A stretch of DNA of 64,000 nt from Streptacidiphilus pinicola (GCF_003258295.1 NZ_QKYN01000127.1:1-64000); one strand, 5' to 3'; counted from the first letter of the stretch, positions 1-8,634 are shown. Program-made: numbers and translations. The notes: generated from the letters alone by a model not told the origin.

Positions 1-371
1 TCGTCGACAACACCCCCGGGGTGTCGCACACCGTGGTGGTCTCCGCTGACGGTCTGCTGCTCGCGATGTCCGAGGGCTTCCCCCGGGACCGGGCGGACCA
101 GCTCGCGGCGGTGGCCTCCGGCCTCACCTCGCTGACCCAGGGCGCGTCCCGGATCTTCGAGGGCGGCAAGGTCTCGCAGACCGTGGTGGAGATGGAGCGC
201 GGCTTCCTCTTCCTCATGGCCGTCTCCGACGGCTCCTCCCTCGCCGTGCTCGCCTCTCCGGACAGCGACATCGGCCTGGTGGGCTACGAGATGGCGCTGC
301 TCGTGGACCGCGCCGGCACGGTGCTGACCCCGGCGCTCCGCGCCGAACTCCAAGGCAGCCTGCTGCACTGA
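1..371 (+). CDS. cvnB: CvnB, roadblock/LC7 domain protein of first conservon (5' end outside window)
   Basis: The reading frame is open from base 3 to the TGA at 369-371 and gives 122 residues; the true start lies upstream of the window. Against the complete paralogue at 5170-5592 it aligns from residue 19 onward with only about two substitutions, so only some 18 N-terminal residues are missing. It is a Roadblock/LC7 protein. In conservons this component binds the CvnA kinase-like sensor and the CvnD GTPase at the membrane and is thought to act as a regulator of the GTPase. It is followed by cvnC and cvnD on the same strand. The matching cvnA should lie just outside the window. Confidence 0.93.
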   Translation, partial: VDNTPGVSHTVVVSADGLLLAMSEGFPRDRADQLAAVASGLTSLTQGASRIFEGGKVSQTVVEMERGFLFLMAVSDGSSLAVLASPDSDIGLVGYEMALLVDRAGTVLTPALRAELQGSLLH

Positions 372-619
372 CGTGGTGTCGGTTCCGTGAAGGACCGATG
401 AGAGATAGACCACCTCGGCCCGTGAATCCCGACCCGGTCGGTTCTCACGGGCCGTGGGCCCCGTACACTCCGGTGCCACTCCTGCCCGAGGCTTCGGCCC
501 CGGGGAGGACGACCCTCAGGCACCACGAGCAGCACCCCGCAGCACGCCAGGCCCGCAACACGCAGGACCCGCCTCGCCGCGGAAAGCACGACGGCCGCTG
601 CAGCGCACTAGGAGGACCG

Positions 620-994
620 ATGACGACACCGCACGGAGGCCACGGCGGCGCACGCCAGCCGCTGGTGCGCCCGTATGCGATGACGGGCGGCCGGACTCGT
701 CCGCGCTACCAGCTCGCCATCGAGGCGCTGGTGACGAGCACGCCACAGGCCTACCGTTCCGGCACCCTGCTGCCGGAGCACGCGCGGATCGTGAACCTGT
801 GCCGCGAGGTGAAGTCGGTGGCGGAGGTCTCCGCCCTCGTCCCCATGCCGCTGGGTGTCGCCCGCATCCTCGTCGCCGACCTGGCCGAGGCCGGCCTGGT
901 CGCCATCCACCAGCCCGCGGCCGCCTCCGAGACCGGCGGCGCCCCCGACGTCACGCTGCTCGAAAGGGTGCTCAGTGGACTTCGCAAGCTCTAG
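620..994 (+). CDS. cvnC: CvnC, DUF742 protein of first conservon
   Basis: DUF742 family protein of 124 residues. I chose the ATG at 620 because AGGAGG lies a few bases upstream (about 610-615) and because the protein then begins just before the conserved block LVRPYAMTGGRTRP. The open frame continues upstream to 398, but that part is not family-like. DUF742 has a winged-helix-like fold, with the segment SVAEVSALVPMPLGVARIL resembling a helix-turn-helix. In conservons CvnC associates with CvnA, CvnB and CvnD. Unlike its paralogue at 5655, it lacks the roughly 70-residue Gly/Pro/Gln-rich N-terminal extension. Its last 20 bases overlap the start of cvnD. Confidence 0.93.
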   Translation: MTTPHGGHGGARQPLVRPYAMTGGRTRPRYQLAIEALVTSTPQAYRSGTLLPEHARIVNLCREVKSVAEVSALVPMPLGVARILVADLAEAGLVAIHQPAAASETGGAPDVTLLERVLSGLRKL

Positions 995-1559
995 TCCGGC
1001 CATGGCCGCCAGGGCCACCACCTCCGCGAAGATCGTGGTGGCGGGCGGCTTCGGCGTGGGCAAGACCACCCTCGTCGGCGCGGTGTCCGAGATCAACCCG
1101 CTGCGCACCGAGGCCGTGATGACCTCGGCCTCGGCCGGGATCGACGACCTGACCCACGTCGGTGGCAAGACCACGACCACGGTCGCCATGGACTTCGGCC
1201 GCATCACCCTCGATGCGGATCTGATCCTCTACCTGTTCGGCACGCCGGGCCAGGACCGCTTCTGGTTCATGTGGGACGACCTGGTCCGCGGCGCGATCGG
1301 CGCCGTCGTCCTGGTCGACACCCGCCGCCTGGCGGACTGCTTCCCGGCCATCGACTACTTCGAGAACAGCGGCCTGCCGTTCATCGTCGCGCTGAACAAC
1401 TTCGACGGCTTCGCCACCCACAGCCCCGAAGAGGTGCGCGACGCGCTCCAGTTGGGGCCCGACACACCGATCATCGCCACGGACGCACGACGACGGGACA
1501 GCGCCAAGTCGGCGCTGATCACGCTCGTCGAGCACGCGCTGCTCGCCAGGCTGCGCTGA
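975..1559 (+). CDS. cvnD: CvnD, small Ras-like GTP-binding protein of first conservon
   Basis: 194-residue ATP/GTP-binding protein. The start is a GTG at 975 inside the end of cvnC; the paralogous pair at 6214 has the same 20-base overlap, which supports it. The P-loop GGFGVGKTT lies near residues 23-31, a switch-II-like motif GTPGQDR follows, and the middle of the protein has hydrophobic strands of a Ras/MglA-like fold. The protein is thought to be the G-protein-like effector of the conservon, held at the membrane by CvnA/B/C until signalling. It differs from the second CvnD (6214-6810) mainly in the first 15 residues and a few surface positions. Confidence 0.93.
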   Translation: MDFASSSPAMAARATTSAKIVVAGGFGVGKTTLVGAVSEINPLRTEAVMTSASAGIDDLTHVGGKTTTTVAMDFGRITLDADLILYLFGTPGQDRFWFMWDDLVRGAIGAVVLVDTRRLADCFPAIDYFENSGLPFIVALNNFDGFATHSPEEVRDALQLGPDTPIIATDARRRDSAKSALITLVEHALLARLR

Positions 1560-1618
1560 GACCCCCGACGGACGCCGTCACCGTTCCCGAGCCGGGGACG
1601 ACCGCGCGCTGAACTTTC

Positions 1619-1624
1619 TATAAC
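1619..1624 (+). promoter_or_regulatory. Candidate -10 element upstream of second conservon
   Basis: TATAAC stands out as an AT-rich hexamer in the 300-base gap between the first cvnD and cvnA. No matching -35 element is visible at 17-18 bases, so this is only a candidate for the promoter of the complete cvnABCD operon. Confidence 0.25.
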
Positions 1625-1857
1625 GGTTCGGCACGCATTTCCCACCCGGCTCTCACCAGCGGTAGGCGAACGCACACGCTGTGCCCACAGCAGCGTGGAC
1701 ATTCGCCGCCCGTGGGTGTTTATGTCCCATTTACAGCTGGATCCCAACGAACCGGAGGGTGTTTGGCCCAGGCCATTCGCCCGTGCTGAAATGCCAGCCA
1801 CCGCCGGATGACCCCCGGATGCACGACAAGGCCGCCCCGGCCGAGAGGTTGAGTCGA

Positions 1858-4800
1858 GTGAGCCACAACGAGGCAGCTCCAGGTGCCGGTAGCGCACCCA
1901 AGGTCCGGCCTGCGGGTCGGCTCTCCCTGAGCAATCGCCGCCTGCCCTTCAAGCTGATCGCGATCCTCTTGGTCCCGGTCGTCACGGCACTGGCCTTCGC
2001 CGGCCTACGCGTCCAGAGCTCCTACACCACGTGGAAGGCAGCCCAGGACGCGGTGAAGACCGCGCAGATCGTCGAGGCGGCGACCGAGGTCGCACAGGAC
2101 CTGGACGAGGAACGCGACAGCTCACTGCCGTACCTGATCAAGGGCGACACGAAGAATCCGGTGGTCACCGAGGCCCAGGCGAAGAGCAACGCCGCGATCT
2201 CGAACTTCCAGGCGCTGGCTGCGAACGCACCGAACGTGGGTCACCTCCAGGACCGTGTCAAGACGGCCAACGCGGAACTGAAGGGCCTGACCGACCTCCG
2301 GAACGGCACCTACCAGACGTACGACACCCAGACCGAAGAGGGATACTCCCACCTTCTGTCCGCGCTCCAGGCTCTCGACAACGAGCTCGTCGTCGGCAAC
2401 GGCAGCAGCATCAACTCCGACGCCCGCTCCATCTACGCCATCACGCTCACCAAGGACGCGATGTCGGTGGACCGCGCCATCGGCCTGCACATGCTGCTGG
2501 AGAAGGTGCCCACCACCAAGGACGAGATCACCGGCCGCCAGAGCCAGATGATCCACCTGTGGAGCTTCCTCTTCCTGGAGCAGGTCGCCGAGAACGAGTT
2601 CGACAACGCGGCCGACCCGCAGTTCAAGCAGGCCCTCGCCAACGCGGAGGCCCAGGCGGCGCAGCAGGGCAAGACCCTGGCCACCCAGGCCGCGCAGCAG
2701 GCCGCGCAGGCCGGCAAGAGCTACGTGCCTCCGCCGGCCAACATCCAGGACATGGTGAACGACATCGCCAGCGGCTCGCTGAGCAACAAGCAGCTGGCCG
2801 CGAAGGGTGTCACCGTCCAGAACTGGACGGCCGTCATGACTCTCTCGTTCAACGCCTTCCGCGGCGTCGAGAAGCAGCTGACCTCCACCTCCGTGCAGCA
2901 GGCCTCGGCCGACGCCAACAAGGCCCGCAACGACGCGATCATGAACGGCGCCATCGTGCTCGGCGCCGTCCTGCTGGCCGGCCTGATCAGCGCGATGGTC
3001 GCCCGCTCGATGATCCGCAACATGCGCCGCCTGCGGGACGGCGCCCAGCAGATCGCCCAGCAGCGCCTGCCCGACCTGGTGCGTCAGCTCTCCAAGACCG
3101 ACCCGGGCAAGGTCGACCTGACGGTCGCCCCGATCCAGGTGTCCGGCAAGGACGAGATCGCCGAGGTCGCCCGCGCCTTCGACGAGGTCCACAGCGAAGC
3201 CATCCGACTCGCCGCCGAGCAGGCCATGCTCCGTGGCAACGTCAACGCGATCTTCACCAACCTGTCCCGCCGGTCTCACGGCCTGATCGAGCGCCAGCTG
3301 GCGCTGATCACGGACCTGGAGAACAACGAGGCCGACCCGGACCAGCTGGAGAACCTCTTCAAGCTCGACCACCTGGCCACCCGCATGCGCCGCAACGGCG
3401 AGAACCTGCTGGTTCTCGCGGGCGAGGACGCCGGGCGTACCTGGGGTGAGCCGATCCCGCTGGTGGACGTGCTCCGCGCGGCCGCCTCCGAGGTGGAGCA
3501 GTACGAGCGCGTCGAGCTGGCCGGCATACCCGAGACCGACGTGGTCGGTCCCGCGGTCACCGACCTCGTGCACCTGCTCGCCGAGCTGCTGGAGAACGCC
3601 ACCACCTTCTCCAGCCCGCAGACCAAGGTCCGGGTCACCGCGACCCGCCTGCCCGACCAGCGCGTGCTGGTCGAGATCCACGACAAGGGCATCGGCCTGA
3701 CCGCCGACGACTTCGCGGAGATCAACGCCAAGCTGGCCGACCCGCCCACCGTGGACGCCTCCGTCTCCCGCCAGATGGGCCTCTTCGTGGTCGGCCGCCT
3801 GGCCGAGCGCCACGACGTCCGGGTCCAGCTGCGCCCCTCCGGCGAGTCCGCCGGCACCACCTCGCTGGTCATGCTGCCCGAGCGGCTCACCCAGGTCGGC
3901 GCCGTCACGCAGCCCGAGGAGGAGTTCACCGTCTCCCGCATCTACCCCGACTCGGGGCAGGGCGGCGACGCGCAGGGCATGCGCACCGCGAGCGAGCTGG
4001 GCTTCGACGACAGCCGCTACGACCGGTCCCTGGAGCCCGGCGACGGTTCGGCCCTGGACTCGGTGCAGCGCTCGCTGCGCCTCGGCCAGCGCCGCCAGCA
4101 GGCCGCGCTGGAGTCGGGCGACCCGTACGCCCCCGGCGCCCCCCAGGCTCCGGCCGCGGAGTACGGCGGGTTCGACGGCCAGCCGTACGGCGGCGGCCAG
4201 AACCTCGGTGGCCAGAACCTCGGCGGCCAGAACCTCGGCGGTCAGAACCTCGGCGGTCAGAACCTCAGCGGCCAGAACCTCAGCGGCCAGAACCTCAGCG
4301 GCCAGAACTTCGGCCAGAGCGCCGGTGGCCGGGACTTCGACGCCGAGTACCGCGCCGAGTTCGGGGCACAGTACGGCGCCGACTCCGGCGGCGGCTACAG
4401 CCGTGGTTACGGCGCGGAGGCCCCGACCGGCCACCCGCAGGACCTCGGCCAGGACCGCGGTCACGGCCGGCAGTCGTCCGGCTACCCGGCCCAGGACGGC
4501 GGCTACGAGGCCGGTCGCTACACCGCCCAGAACTTCGAGTCCGGCGTCGCCGAACAGGGCGGCTACGGCGCGGAGTACGGCGAGGACACCTACCTGACCC
4601 CCGGCTCCACCCCGGGCATGCAGCACTACGGCACCGGCAGCCAGGGGTACGAGCCCGGCCCGGCCCCCACGCAGGGCGCACAGCCGTCCGCCGGGGCCCC
4701 CGGCGGCCTGCCGACCCGGCGCCCCGGCGCCGCGCTCGGCGGCAACGCCATCGGCGCCCGGGAGACCGGCGAGCGCCCCAACTGGTTCACCGGGGCCAAG

Positions 4801-5163
4801 GAGTCCGGCCAGACCACCAGCGCCATGCCGGTCATGCCGCCCGCGAACGGCCGCCCCGCGGCCGCGCTGCCGGCGGCCGGCCCGGCCGGATCCGCGGCCC
4901 GGGAGACCAGCGACGGCGGCACCACCACGGCCGGTCTGCCCCGGCGCGTGCCCCGCCAGAACCTGCTGCCCGGTCAGATCCAGGACCCGGACGCCGCAGG
5001 CAACCCCGATCCGACGTCGTCGCAGCCCCAGCTGTCCCGCTCCCCCGAGGAGGTCCGGGGCAGGCTGACCAACCTGCGCCGCGGCATCCAGCAAGGACAC
5101 AACGCGGGCGACACCCCCCACCAGGGCTCTGGCCCGTACGGCACCAACCCCCAGGAGCGTTGA
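1858..5163 (+). CDS. cvnA: CvnA, nitrate-sensing-domain histidine-kinase-like sensor of second conservon
   Basis: Membrane sensor of about 1101 residues. A transmembrane helix at residues about 31-51 is followed by an extracytoplasmic sensing region of some 300 residues (NIT-like), a second helix at about 361-384, HAMP, a dimerisation-like helix, and a HATPase_c domain with N-box LLENATTF (about 575) and G-box DKGIG (about 609). The last 400 residues are low-complexity Gly/Gln/Pro-rich sequence with eight GGQNL/SGQNL repeats. Conservon CvnA proteins look like sensor kinases but work with CvnB, CvnC and CvnD rather than a response regulator. I prefer the GTG at 1858, with GAGAGG ahead of it; an ATG at 1819 and a GTG at 1681 are in frame and cannot be excluded. 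Confidence 0.9.
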   Translation: MSHNEAAPGAGSAPKVRPAGRLSLSNRRLPFKLIAILLVPVVTALAFAGLRVQSSYTTWKAAQDAVKTAQIVEAATEVAQDLDEERDSSLPYLIKGDTKNPVVTEAQAKSNAAISNFQALAANAPNVGHLQDRVKTANAELKGLTDLRNGTYQTYDTQTEEGYSHLLSALQALDNELVVGNGSSINSDARSIYAITLTKDAMSVDRAIGLHMLLEKVPTTKDEITGRQSQMIHLWSFLFLEQVAENEFDNAADPQFKQALANAEAQAAQQGKTLATQAAQQAAQAGKSYVPPPANIQDMVNDIASGSLSNKQLAAKGVTVQNWTAVMTLSFNAFRGVEKQLTSTSVQQASADANKARNDAIMNGAIVLGAVLLAGLISAMVARSMIRNMRRLRDGAQQIAQQRLPDLVRQLSKTDPGKVDLTVAPIQVSGKDEIAEVARAFDEVHSEAIRLAAEQAMLRGNVNAIFTNLSRRSHGLIERQLALITDLENNEADPDQLENLFKLDHLATRMRRNGENLLVLAGEDAGRTWGEPIPLVDVLRAAASEVEQYERVELAGIPETDVVGPAVTDLVHLLAELLENATTFSSPQTKVRVTATRLPDQRVLVEIHDKGIGLTADDFAEINAKLADPPTVDASVSRQMGLFVVGRLAERHDVRVQLRPSGESAGTTSLVMLPERLTQVGAVTQPEEEFTVSRIYPDSGQGGDAQGMRTASELGFDDSRYDRSLEPGDGSALDSVQRSLRLGQRRQQAALESGDPYAPGAPQAPAAEYGGFDGQPYGGGQNLGGQNLGGQNLGGQNLGGQNLSGQNLSGQNLSGQNFGQSAGGRDFDAEYRAEFGAQYGADSGGGYSRGYGAEAPTGHPQDLGQDRGHGRQSSGYPAQDGGYEAGRYTAQNFESGVAEQGGYGAEYGEDTYLTPGSTPGMQHYGTGSQGYEPGPAPTQGAQPSAGAPGGLPTRRPGAALGGNAIGARETGERPNWFTGAKESGQTTSAMPVMPPANGRPAAALPAAGPAGSAARETSDGGTTTAGLPRRVPRQNLLPGQIQDPDAAGNPDPTSSQPQLSRSPEEVRGRLTNLRRGIQQGHNAGDTPHQGSGPYGTNPQER
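4192..4311 (+). repeat. Eight tandem 15-bp repeats coding GGQNL / SGQNL in CvnA
   Basis: Eight in-frame 15-base units at residues about 779-818 of CvnA: five read GGQNL, two SGQNL and the last SGQNF. The units are near-identical at DNA level, differing only in third positions and GGC/AGC, which points to recent unit duplication. The repeat lies in the disordered C-terminal tail. Confidence 0.9.
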
Positions 5164-5169
5164 TCCAAG

Positions 5170-5592
5170 ATGAGTCAGATGAGCCAGGCGGCCCAGAACC
5201 TCAACTGGTTGATCACCAACTTCGTCGACAACACCCCCGGGGTCTCGCACACCGTGGTGGTCTCGGCTGACGGTCTGCTGCTCGCCATGTCGGACGGCTT
5301 CCCCCGCGACCGGGCCGACCAGCTCGCCGCCGTCGCCTCCGGCCTCACCTCGCTGACCCAGGGCGCGTCCCGCATCTTCGAGGGCGGCAAGGTCACCCAG
5401 ACCGTCGTGGAGATGGAGCGCGGCTTCCTCTTCCTCATGGCCGTCTCCGACGGCTCCTCCCTCGCTGTGCTCGCCTCTCCGGACAGCGACATCGGCCTGG
5501 TCGGCTACGAGATGGCGCTCCTGGTCGACCGAGCCGGTACGGTGCTCACTCCGGCGCTCCGCGCCGAACTGCAGGGCAGCCTTCTGCACTGA
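5170..5592 (+). CDS. cvnB: CvnB, roadblock/LC7 domain protein of second conservon
   Basis: 140-residue Roadblock/LC7 protein that starts six bases after cvnA. Two in-frame ATGs, at 5170 and 5179, are possible. The body ([20 protein letters not shown], then [16 protein letters not shown]) is the typical conservon CvnB sequence and is almost identical to the partial copy at 1-371. In the family it dimerises and bridges the CvnA sensor to the CvnD GTPase. Gene order and tight spacing place it in one operon with cvnA, cvnC and cvnD. Confidence 0.94.
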   Translation: MSQMSQAAQNLNWLITNFVDNTPGVSHTVVVSADGLLLAMSDGFPRDRADQLAAVASGLTSLTQGASRIFEGGKVTQTVVEMERGFLFLMAVSDGSSLAVLASPDSDIGLVGYEMALLVDRAGTVLTPALRAELQGSLLH

Positions 5593-5654
5593 AACGGCGT
5601 CAGCTGACGCCGAAGCGAACCACGTCCGCACCATTTCGACTGTGAGGAGGAACC

Positions 5655-6233
5655 GTGACACCGCCCGAGGACCAGAACGGCCAGTACGGCGCTGCCTATC
5701 CGGGAACAGGCCATGACGCGTTCGGCGGTCCCGCCGGCGGCTACGCCCCGGCTCCTGGGTACCCCGGTTACCACCAGGCGCCCCACGCCGGGCAGTCCGG
5801 CTACTGGCAGGACCAGCAGCCGCAGGAGTGGCAGCAGCAGTCCGCACCGCACAACGGGCGCCCGCAGGCGCCGGTCGAGCCGGAGCCGGACGAGGAGCCG
5901 CTCATCCGCCCGTACGCGATGACCGGCGGCCGGACGCGTCCGCGGTACCAGCTCGCCATCGAGGCGCTGGTGTCGACCACGGCCGCCCCGGAGCGGATCG
6001 GTTCGCTGCTGCCCGAGCACCAGCGCATCTGCAGCCTGTGCAACGACATCAAGTCGGTCGCCGAGATCTCGGCGCTGCTGTCGATGCCGCTCGGTGTGGC
6101 CCGCATCCTCGTCGCGGACCTGGCCGAGTCCGGCCTCGTCGCGATCCACCAGCCTGCCGCCGGGGGCGAATCCGGCGGAACGCCTGATGTGACACTGCTC
6201 GAAAGGGTGCTCAGTGGACTTCGCAAGCTCTAG
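5655..6233 (+). CDS. cvnC: CvnC, DUF742 protein of second conservon
   Basis: 192-residue DUF742 protein starting at GTG 5655, with AGGAGG at 5645-5650. The first 80 residues are a flexible Pro/Gly/Gln/Tyr-rich extension not present in the other copy at 620. The conserved domain runs from LIRPYAMTGGRTRP to the C-terminus VTLLERVLSGLRKL. The end overlaps cvnD by 20 bases, so translation is probably coupled. The role is as a CvnA-associated component of the membrane signalling complex; the molecular function of DUF742 is not established. Confidence 0.93.
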   Translation: MTPPEDQNGQYGAAYPGTGHDAFGGPAGGYAPAPGYPGYHQAPHAGQSGYWQDQQPQEWQQQSAPHNGRPQAPVEPEPDEEPLIRPYAMTGGRTRPRYQLAIEALVSTTAAPERIGSLLPEHQRICSLCNDIKSVAEISALLSMPLGVARILVADLAESGLVAIHQPAAGGESGGTPDVTLLERVLSGLRKL

Positions 6234-6810
6234 GCCGACTGCCCCGGCCGCGACCGGGGGCCGCAGCACGACCTCCGCGAAGATCGTGGTGGCGGGCGGC
6301 TTCGGCGTGGGCAAGACGACCCTCGTCGGCGCGGTCTCGGAGATCAACCCGCTGCGTACCGAGGCCGTGATGACCTCGGCCTCGGCCGGGATCGACGACC
6401 TCAGCCACGTCAGCGGCAAGACGACCACGACGGTCGCCATGGACTTCGGCCGCATCACCCTCGACGAGGACCTGATCCTCTACCTGTTCGGGACTCCGGG
6501 CCAGGACCGCTTCTGGTTCATGTGGGACGACCTGGTCCGCGGCGCGATCGGCGCCGTCGTGCTCGTGGACACCCGCCGCCTGGCGGACTGCTTCCCCGCG
6601 ATCGACTACTTCGAGAACAGCGGCCTGCCGTTCATCGTCGCGATCAACGCCTTCGACGGCAGCCAGACCCACACCCCGGACGAGGTCCGCGAGGCCCTCC
6701 AGCTGGGCCCGGACACCCCGATCATCACCACGGACGCCCGCCGCCGTGACAGCGCCAAGTCCGCGCTGATCACCCTGGTCGAGCACGCCCTGCTCGCCCG
6801 CCTGCGGTAA
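6214..6810 (+). CDS. cvnD: CvnD, small GTP-binding protein of second conservon
   Basis: 198-residue P-loop GTPase. GTG start at 6214 within the end of cvnC. It has GGFGVGKTT near residue 28 and the GTPGQDRFWFMWDDL block, both shared with the first conservon copy. It is the last gene of the operon and is followed after about 10 bases by a strong hairpin. In the characterised Streptomyces conservons this protein hydrolyses GTP and associates with the membrane complex; the effect on development or antibiotic production differs between conservons and cannot be predicted here. Confidence 0.94.
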   Translation: MDFASSRPTAPAATGGRSTTSAKIVVAGGFGVGKTTLVGAVSEINPLRTEAVMTSASAGIDDLSHVSGKTTTTVAMDFGRITLDEDLILYLFGTPGQDRFWFMWDDLVRGAIGAVVLVDTRRLADCFPAIDYFENSGLPFIVAINAFDGSQTHTPDEVREALQLGPDTPIITTDARRRDSAKSALITLVEHALLARLR

Positions 6811-6821
6811 GTCGCCGAACA

Positions 6822-6862
6822 GCCGAAAGGGGCGCGAGGAACCCTCCTCGCGCCCCTTCGGC
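6822..6862. terminator. Bidirectional terminator between cvnD and cimA
   Basis: Inverted repeat with arms at 6822-6840 and 6845-6862 (GCCGAAAGGGGCGCGAGGA against TCCTCGCGCCCCTTCGGC, one bulged base, loop of 4). It lies between the convergent ends of cvnD (6810) and cimA (6869) and can serve both strands. Confidence 0.85.
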
Positions 6863-6868
6863 GTTTCG

Positions 6869-8458
6869 TCAGGGATTCAGGCCGGCGCGCACGAGACCGA
6901 AGGTGTAGGCGTCGTCCAGGGCCTGCCAGGAGGCGCCGATGACGTTCTCGGCGACGCCGACCGTGGACCAGGTGGACTCGCCGTCGGTGGTCTCGATGAG
7001 GACGCGGGTCTTGGAGCCCGTGCCGTGCTGGCCCTCCAGGATGCGGACCTTGTAGTCCGTCAGTTCCAGCTTGGCCAGCTGCGGGTAGAAGCGGCCCACG
7101 GCGGCCCGCAGCGCGGCGTCCAGCGCGTCGACGGGACCGTTGCCCTCCCCCGTGGCGACGAGGCGCTCACCCTTGGCCCAGAGCTTCACCGTGGCCTCGT
7201 TGGCCGTCGAGCCGTCGGCCCGCTGCTCGGCGATCGCGCGCCAGGACTCGAGGGTGAAGAAGCGGTCCTGCGCGCCCTGCACCTCGGCGCGGAGCAGCAG
7301 TTCGAAGGAGGCGTCGGCGGCCTCGAAGGTGTAGCCGGCGAGCTCCTTCTCCTTGACCCGGTCGACCACGCGGCCCGCCAACTCACGGTCGGTGGACAGG
7401 TCGTAGCCGAGCTCCCGGCCCTTGAGCTCGACCGAGGCGCGGCCCGCCATGTCGGAGACGAGCATCCGCATGGTGTTGCCCACCAGGGCCGGATCGGTGT
7501 GCTGGTAGAGGTCGGGGTCGACCTTGATCGCCGAGGCGTGCAGGCCGGCCTTGTGGGCGAAGGCTGAGACGCCGACGTAGGGCTGGTGCGTGGAGGGGGT
7601 GAGGTTGACGACCTCGGAGATCGCGTGCGAGATCCGGGTCATCTCCGCCAGGCGGCCCTCCGGCAGCACACGCCGGTCGTGCTTCAGCTCCAGCGCGCCG
7701 ACGACCGGGAAGAGGTTGGCGTTGCCGACCCGCTCGCCGTAGCCGTTGGCGGTGCACTGCACGTGCGTCGCGCCCGCGTCCACCGCGGCGAGGGTGTTGG
7801 CGACGGCGCAGCCGGTGTCGTCCTGGGCGTGGATGCCCAGGCGCGCGCCGGTCTCGGCGAGGACGTCGGCGACGATCTCACGGACGCCGCCGGGCAGCAT
7901 GCCGCCGTTGGTGTCGCAGAGCACCACGACGTCGGCGCCGGCCTCGTGCGCGGCGCGGACGACGGAGAGGGCGTAGGTGCGGTTGGCCTTGTAGCCGTCG
8001 AAGAAGTGCTCGCAGTCGATGAACACCCGCTTCCCCTGGGCGCGCAGGTACGCGACGCTGTCGCGGACCATCGCGAGGTTCTCGTCCAGCGTGGTGCGCA
8101 GCGCCAGGTCCACGTGCCGGTCGTGGGACTTGGCGACCAGGGTGACCACCGGTGCGCCGGAGGCCACGAGCGCGCGCAGCTGGGCGTCGTCCTCCGCGGT
8201 GCCGCCGGCTCGCCGCGTCGCGCCGAAGGCGACCAGCTGGGCGTTCTCCAGCTTGAGTTCGGTCGCGGCCCGGGCGAAGAACTCGGTGTCCCGCGGGTTG
8301 GCGCCCGGCCAGCCGCCCTCGATGAAGCCCACGCCGAACTCGTCCAGGTAGCGGGCGATGGCGAGCTTGTCCGCGACGGTGAGGTTGATGCCCTCGCGCT
8401 GCGCGCCGTCGCGCAGCGTGGTGTCGAAGACGTGGAATTCGTCGGAGAGGGAACTCAT
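6869..8458 (-). CDS. cimA: Citramalate synthase (LeuA-like)
   Basis: 529-residue HMGL-like enzyme. It begins with the metal-binding block FDTTLRDGAQREGI, has SHDRH and HAQDDTG in the TIM barrel, and carries a C-terminal LeuA-type regulatory dimer domain (about residues 390-529). CimA condenses pyruvate with acetyl-CoA to (R)-citramalate, an alternative route to 2-ketobutyrate for isoleucine; the Streptomyces protein at this locus is annotated this way, though substrate choice is not provable from sequence. I use ATG 8458, preceded by AGGAG, rather than the longer open frame to 8533, which runs through the attenuator hairpin. Upstream lie a leader peptide and an attenuator. It neighbours ilvE and leuB. 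Confidence 0.9.
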   Translation of the reverse strand: MSSLSDEFHVFDTTLRDGAQREGINLTVADKLAIARYLDEFGVGFIEGGWPGANPRDTEFFARAATELKLENAQLVAFGATRRAGGTAEDDAQLRALVASGAPVVTLVAKSHDRHVDLALRTTLDENLAMVRDSVAYLRAQGKRVFIDCEHFFDGYKANRTYALSVVRAAHEAGADVVVLCDTNGGMLPGGVREIVADVLAETGARLGIHAQDDTGCAVANTLAAVDAGATHVQCTANGYGERVGNANLFPVVGALELKHDRRVLPEGRLAEMTRISHAISEVVNLTPSTHQPYVGVSAFAHKAGLHASAIKVDPDLYQHTDPALVGNTMRMLVSDMAGRASVELKGRELGYDLSTDRELAGRVVDRVKEKELAGYTFEAADASFELLLRAEVQGAQDRFFTLESWRAIAEQRADGSTANEATVKLWAKGERLVATGEGNGPVDALDAALRAAVGRFYPQLAKLELTDYKVRILEGQHGTGSKTRVLIETTDGESTWSTVGVAENVIGASWQALDDAYTFGLVRAGLNP

Positions 8459-8498
8459 GGCCGGGGATCTCCTGTCGGCGGGGGCTGCTCGTTGAACG

Positions 8499-8528
8499 AA
8501 AAAGACCCCTCGCGGGATGCGAGAGGTC
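8499..8528 (-). promoter_or_regulatory. Transcription attenuator of cimA
   Basis: On the minus strand the RNA forms a hairpin with arms GACCTCTCGC and GCGAGGGGTC (one mismatch, loop about 5) followed immediately by a run of five U. It sits between a leader ORF with Leu/Ile codons (8559-8603) and the cimA start at 8458, the layout of ribosome-mediated attenuation. The ilvB leader at 27818-27935 has the same design. Confidence 0.75.
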
Positions 8529-8558
8529 TGCACGCTGGCTGGTTCTGCTTCCGAGAAC

Positions 8559-8603
8559 TCAGGCCGGCGCGCTGCAGCTAATAATCAGTGCGAGCTTGGG
8601 CAC
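8559..8603 (-). CDS. Leader peptide of cimA attenuator (14 aa)
   Basis: A short ORF, GTG 8603 to TGA 8559, encodes MPKLALIISCSAPA. Leu, Leu, Ile, Ile fall in positions 4-8, matching the end products of the pathway (isoleucine and other branched-chain amino acids). About 30 bases after its stop the RNA forms a hairpin followed by U5. No clear Shine-Dalgarno sequence precedes the GTG, and CAGACT lies six bases upstream at a -10 position, so a leaderless transcript is possible. The call rests on position and codon content. Confidence 0.65.
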   Translation of the reverse strand: MPKLALIISCSAPA

Positions 8604-8634
8604 GTTCGCAGTCTGGCACACAATCCACAGGACG

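Noticed and set aside
4192-4311. Short direct repeats considered as a CRISPR-like array
   Set aside because: Units are contiguous without spacers, in frame, and 15 bases long; they are coding repeats in CvnA.
2122-5847. Very long open frame on the minus strand opposite cvnA
   Set aside because: It is the complement of a strong GC3-biased coding region; the translation is low-complexity Val/Gly/Leu/Arg with no family motif.
6869-8533. Longer cimA start at 8533
   Set aside because: The extra 25 codons run through the attenuator hairpin and U tract and have no homology.
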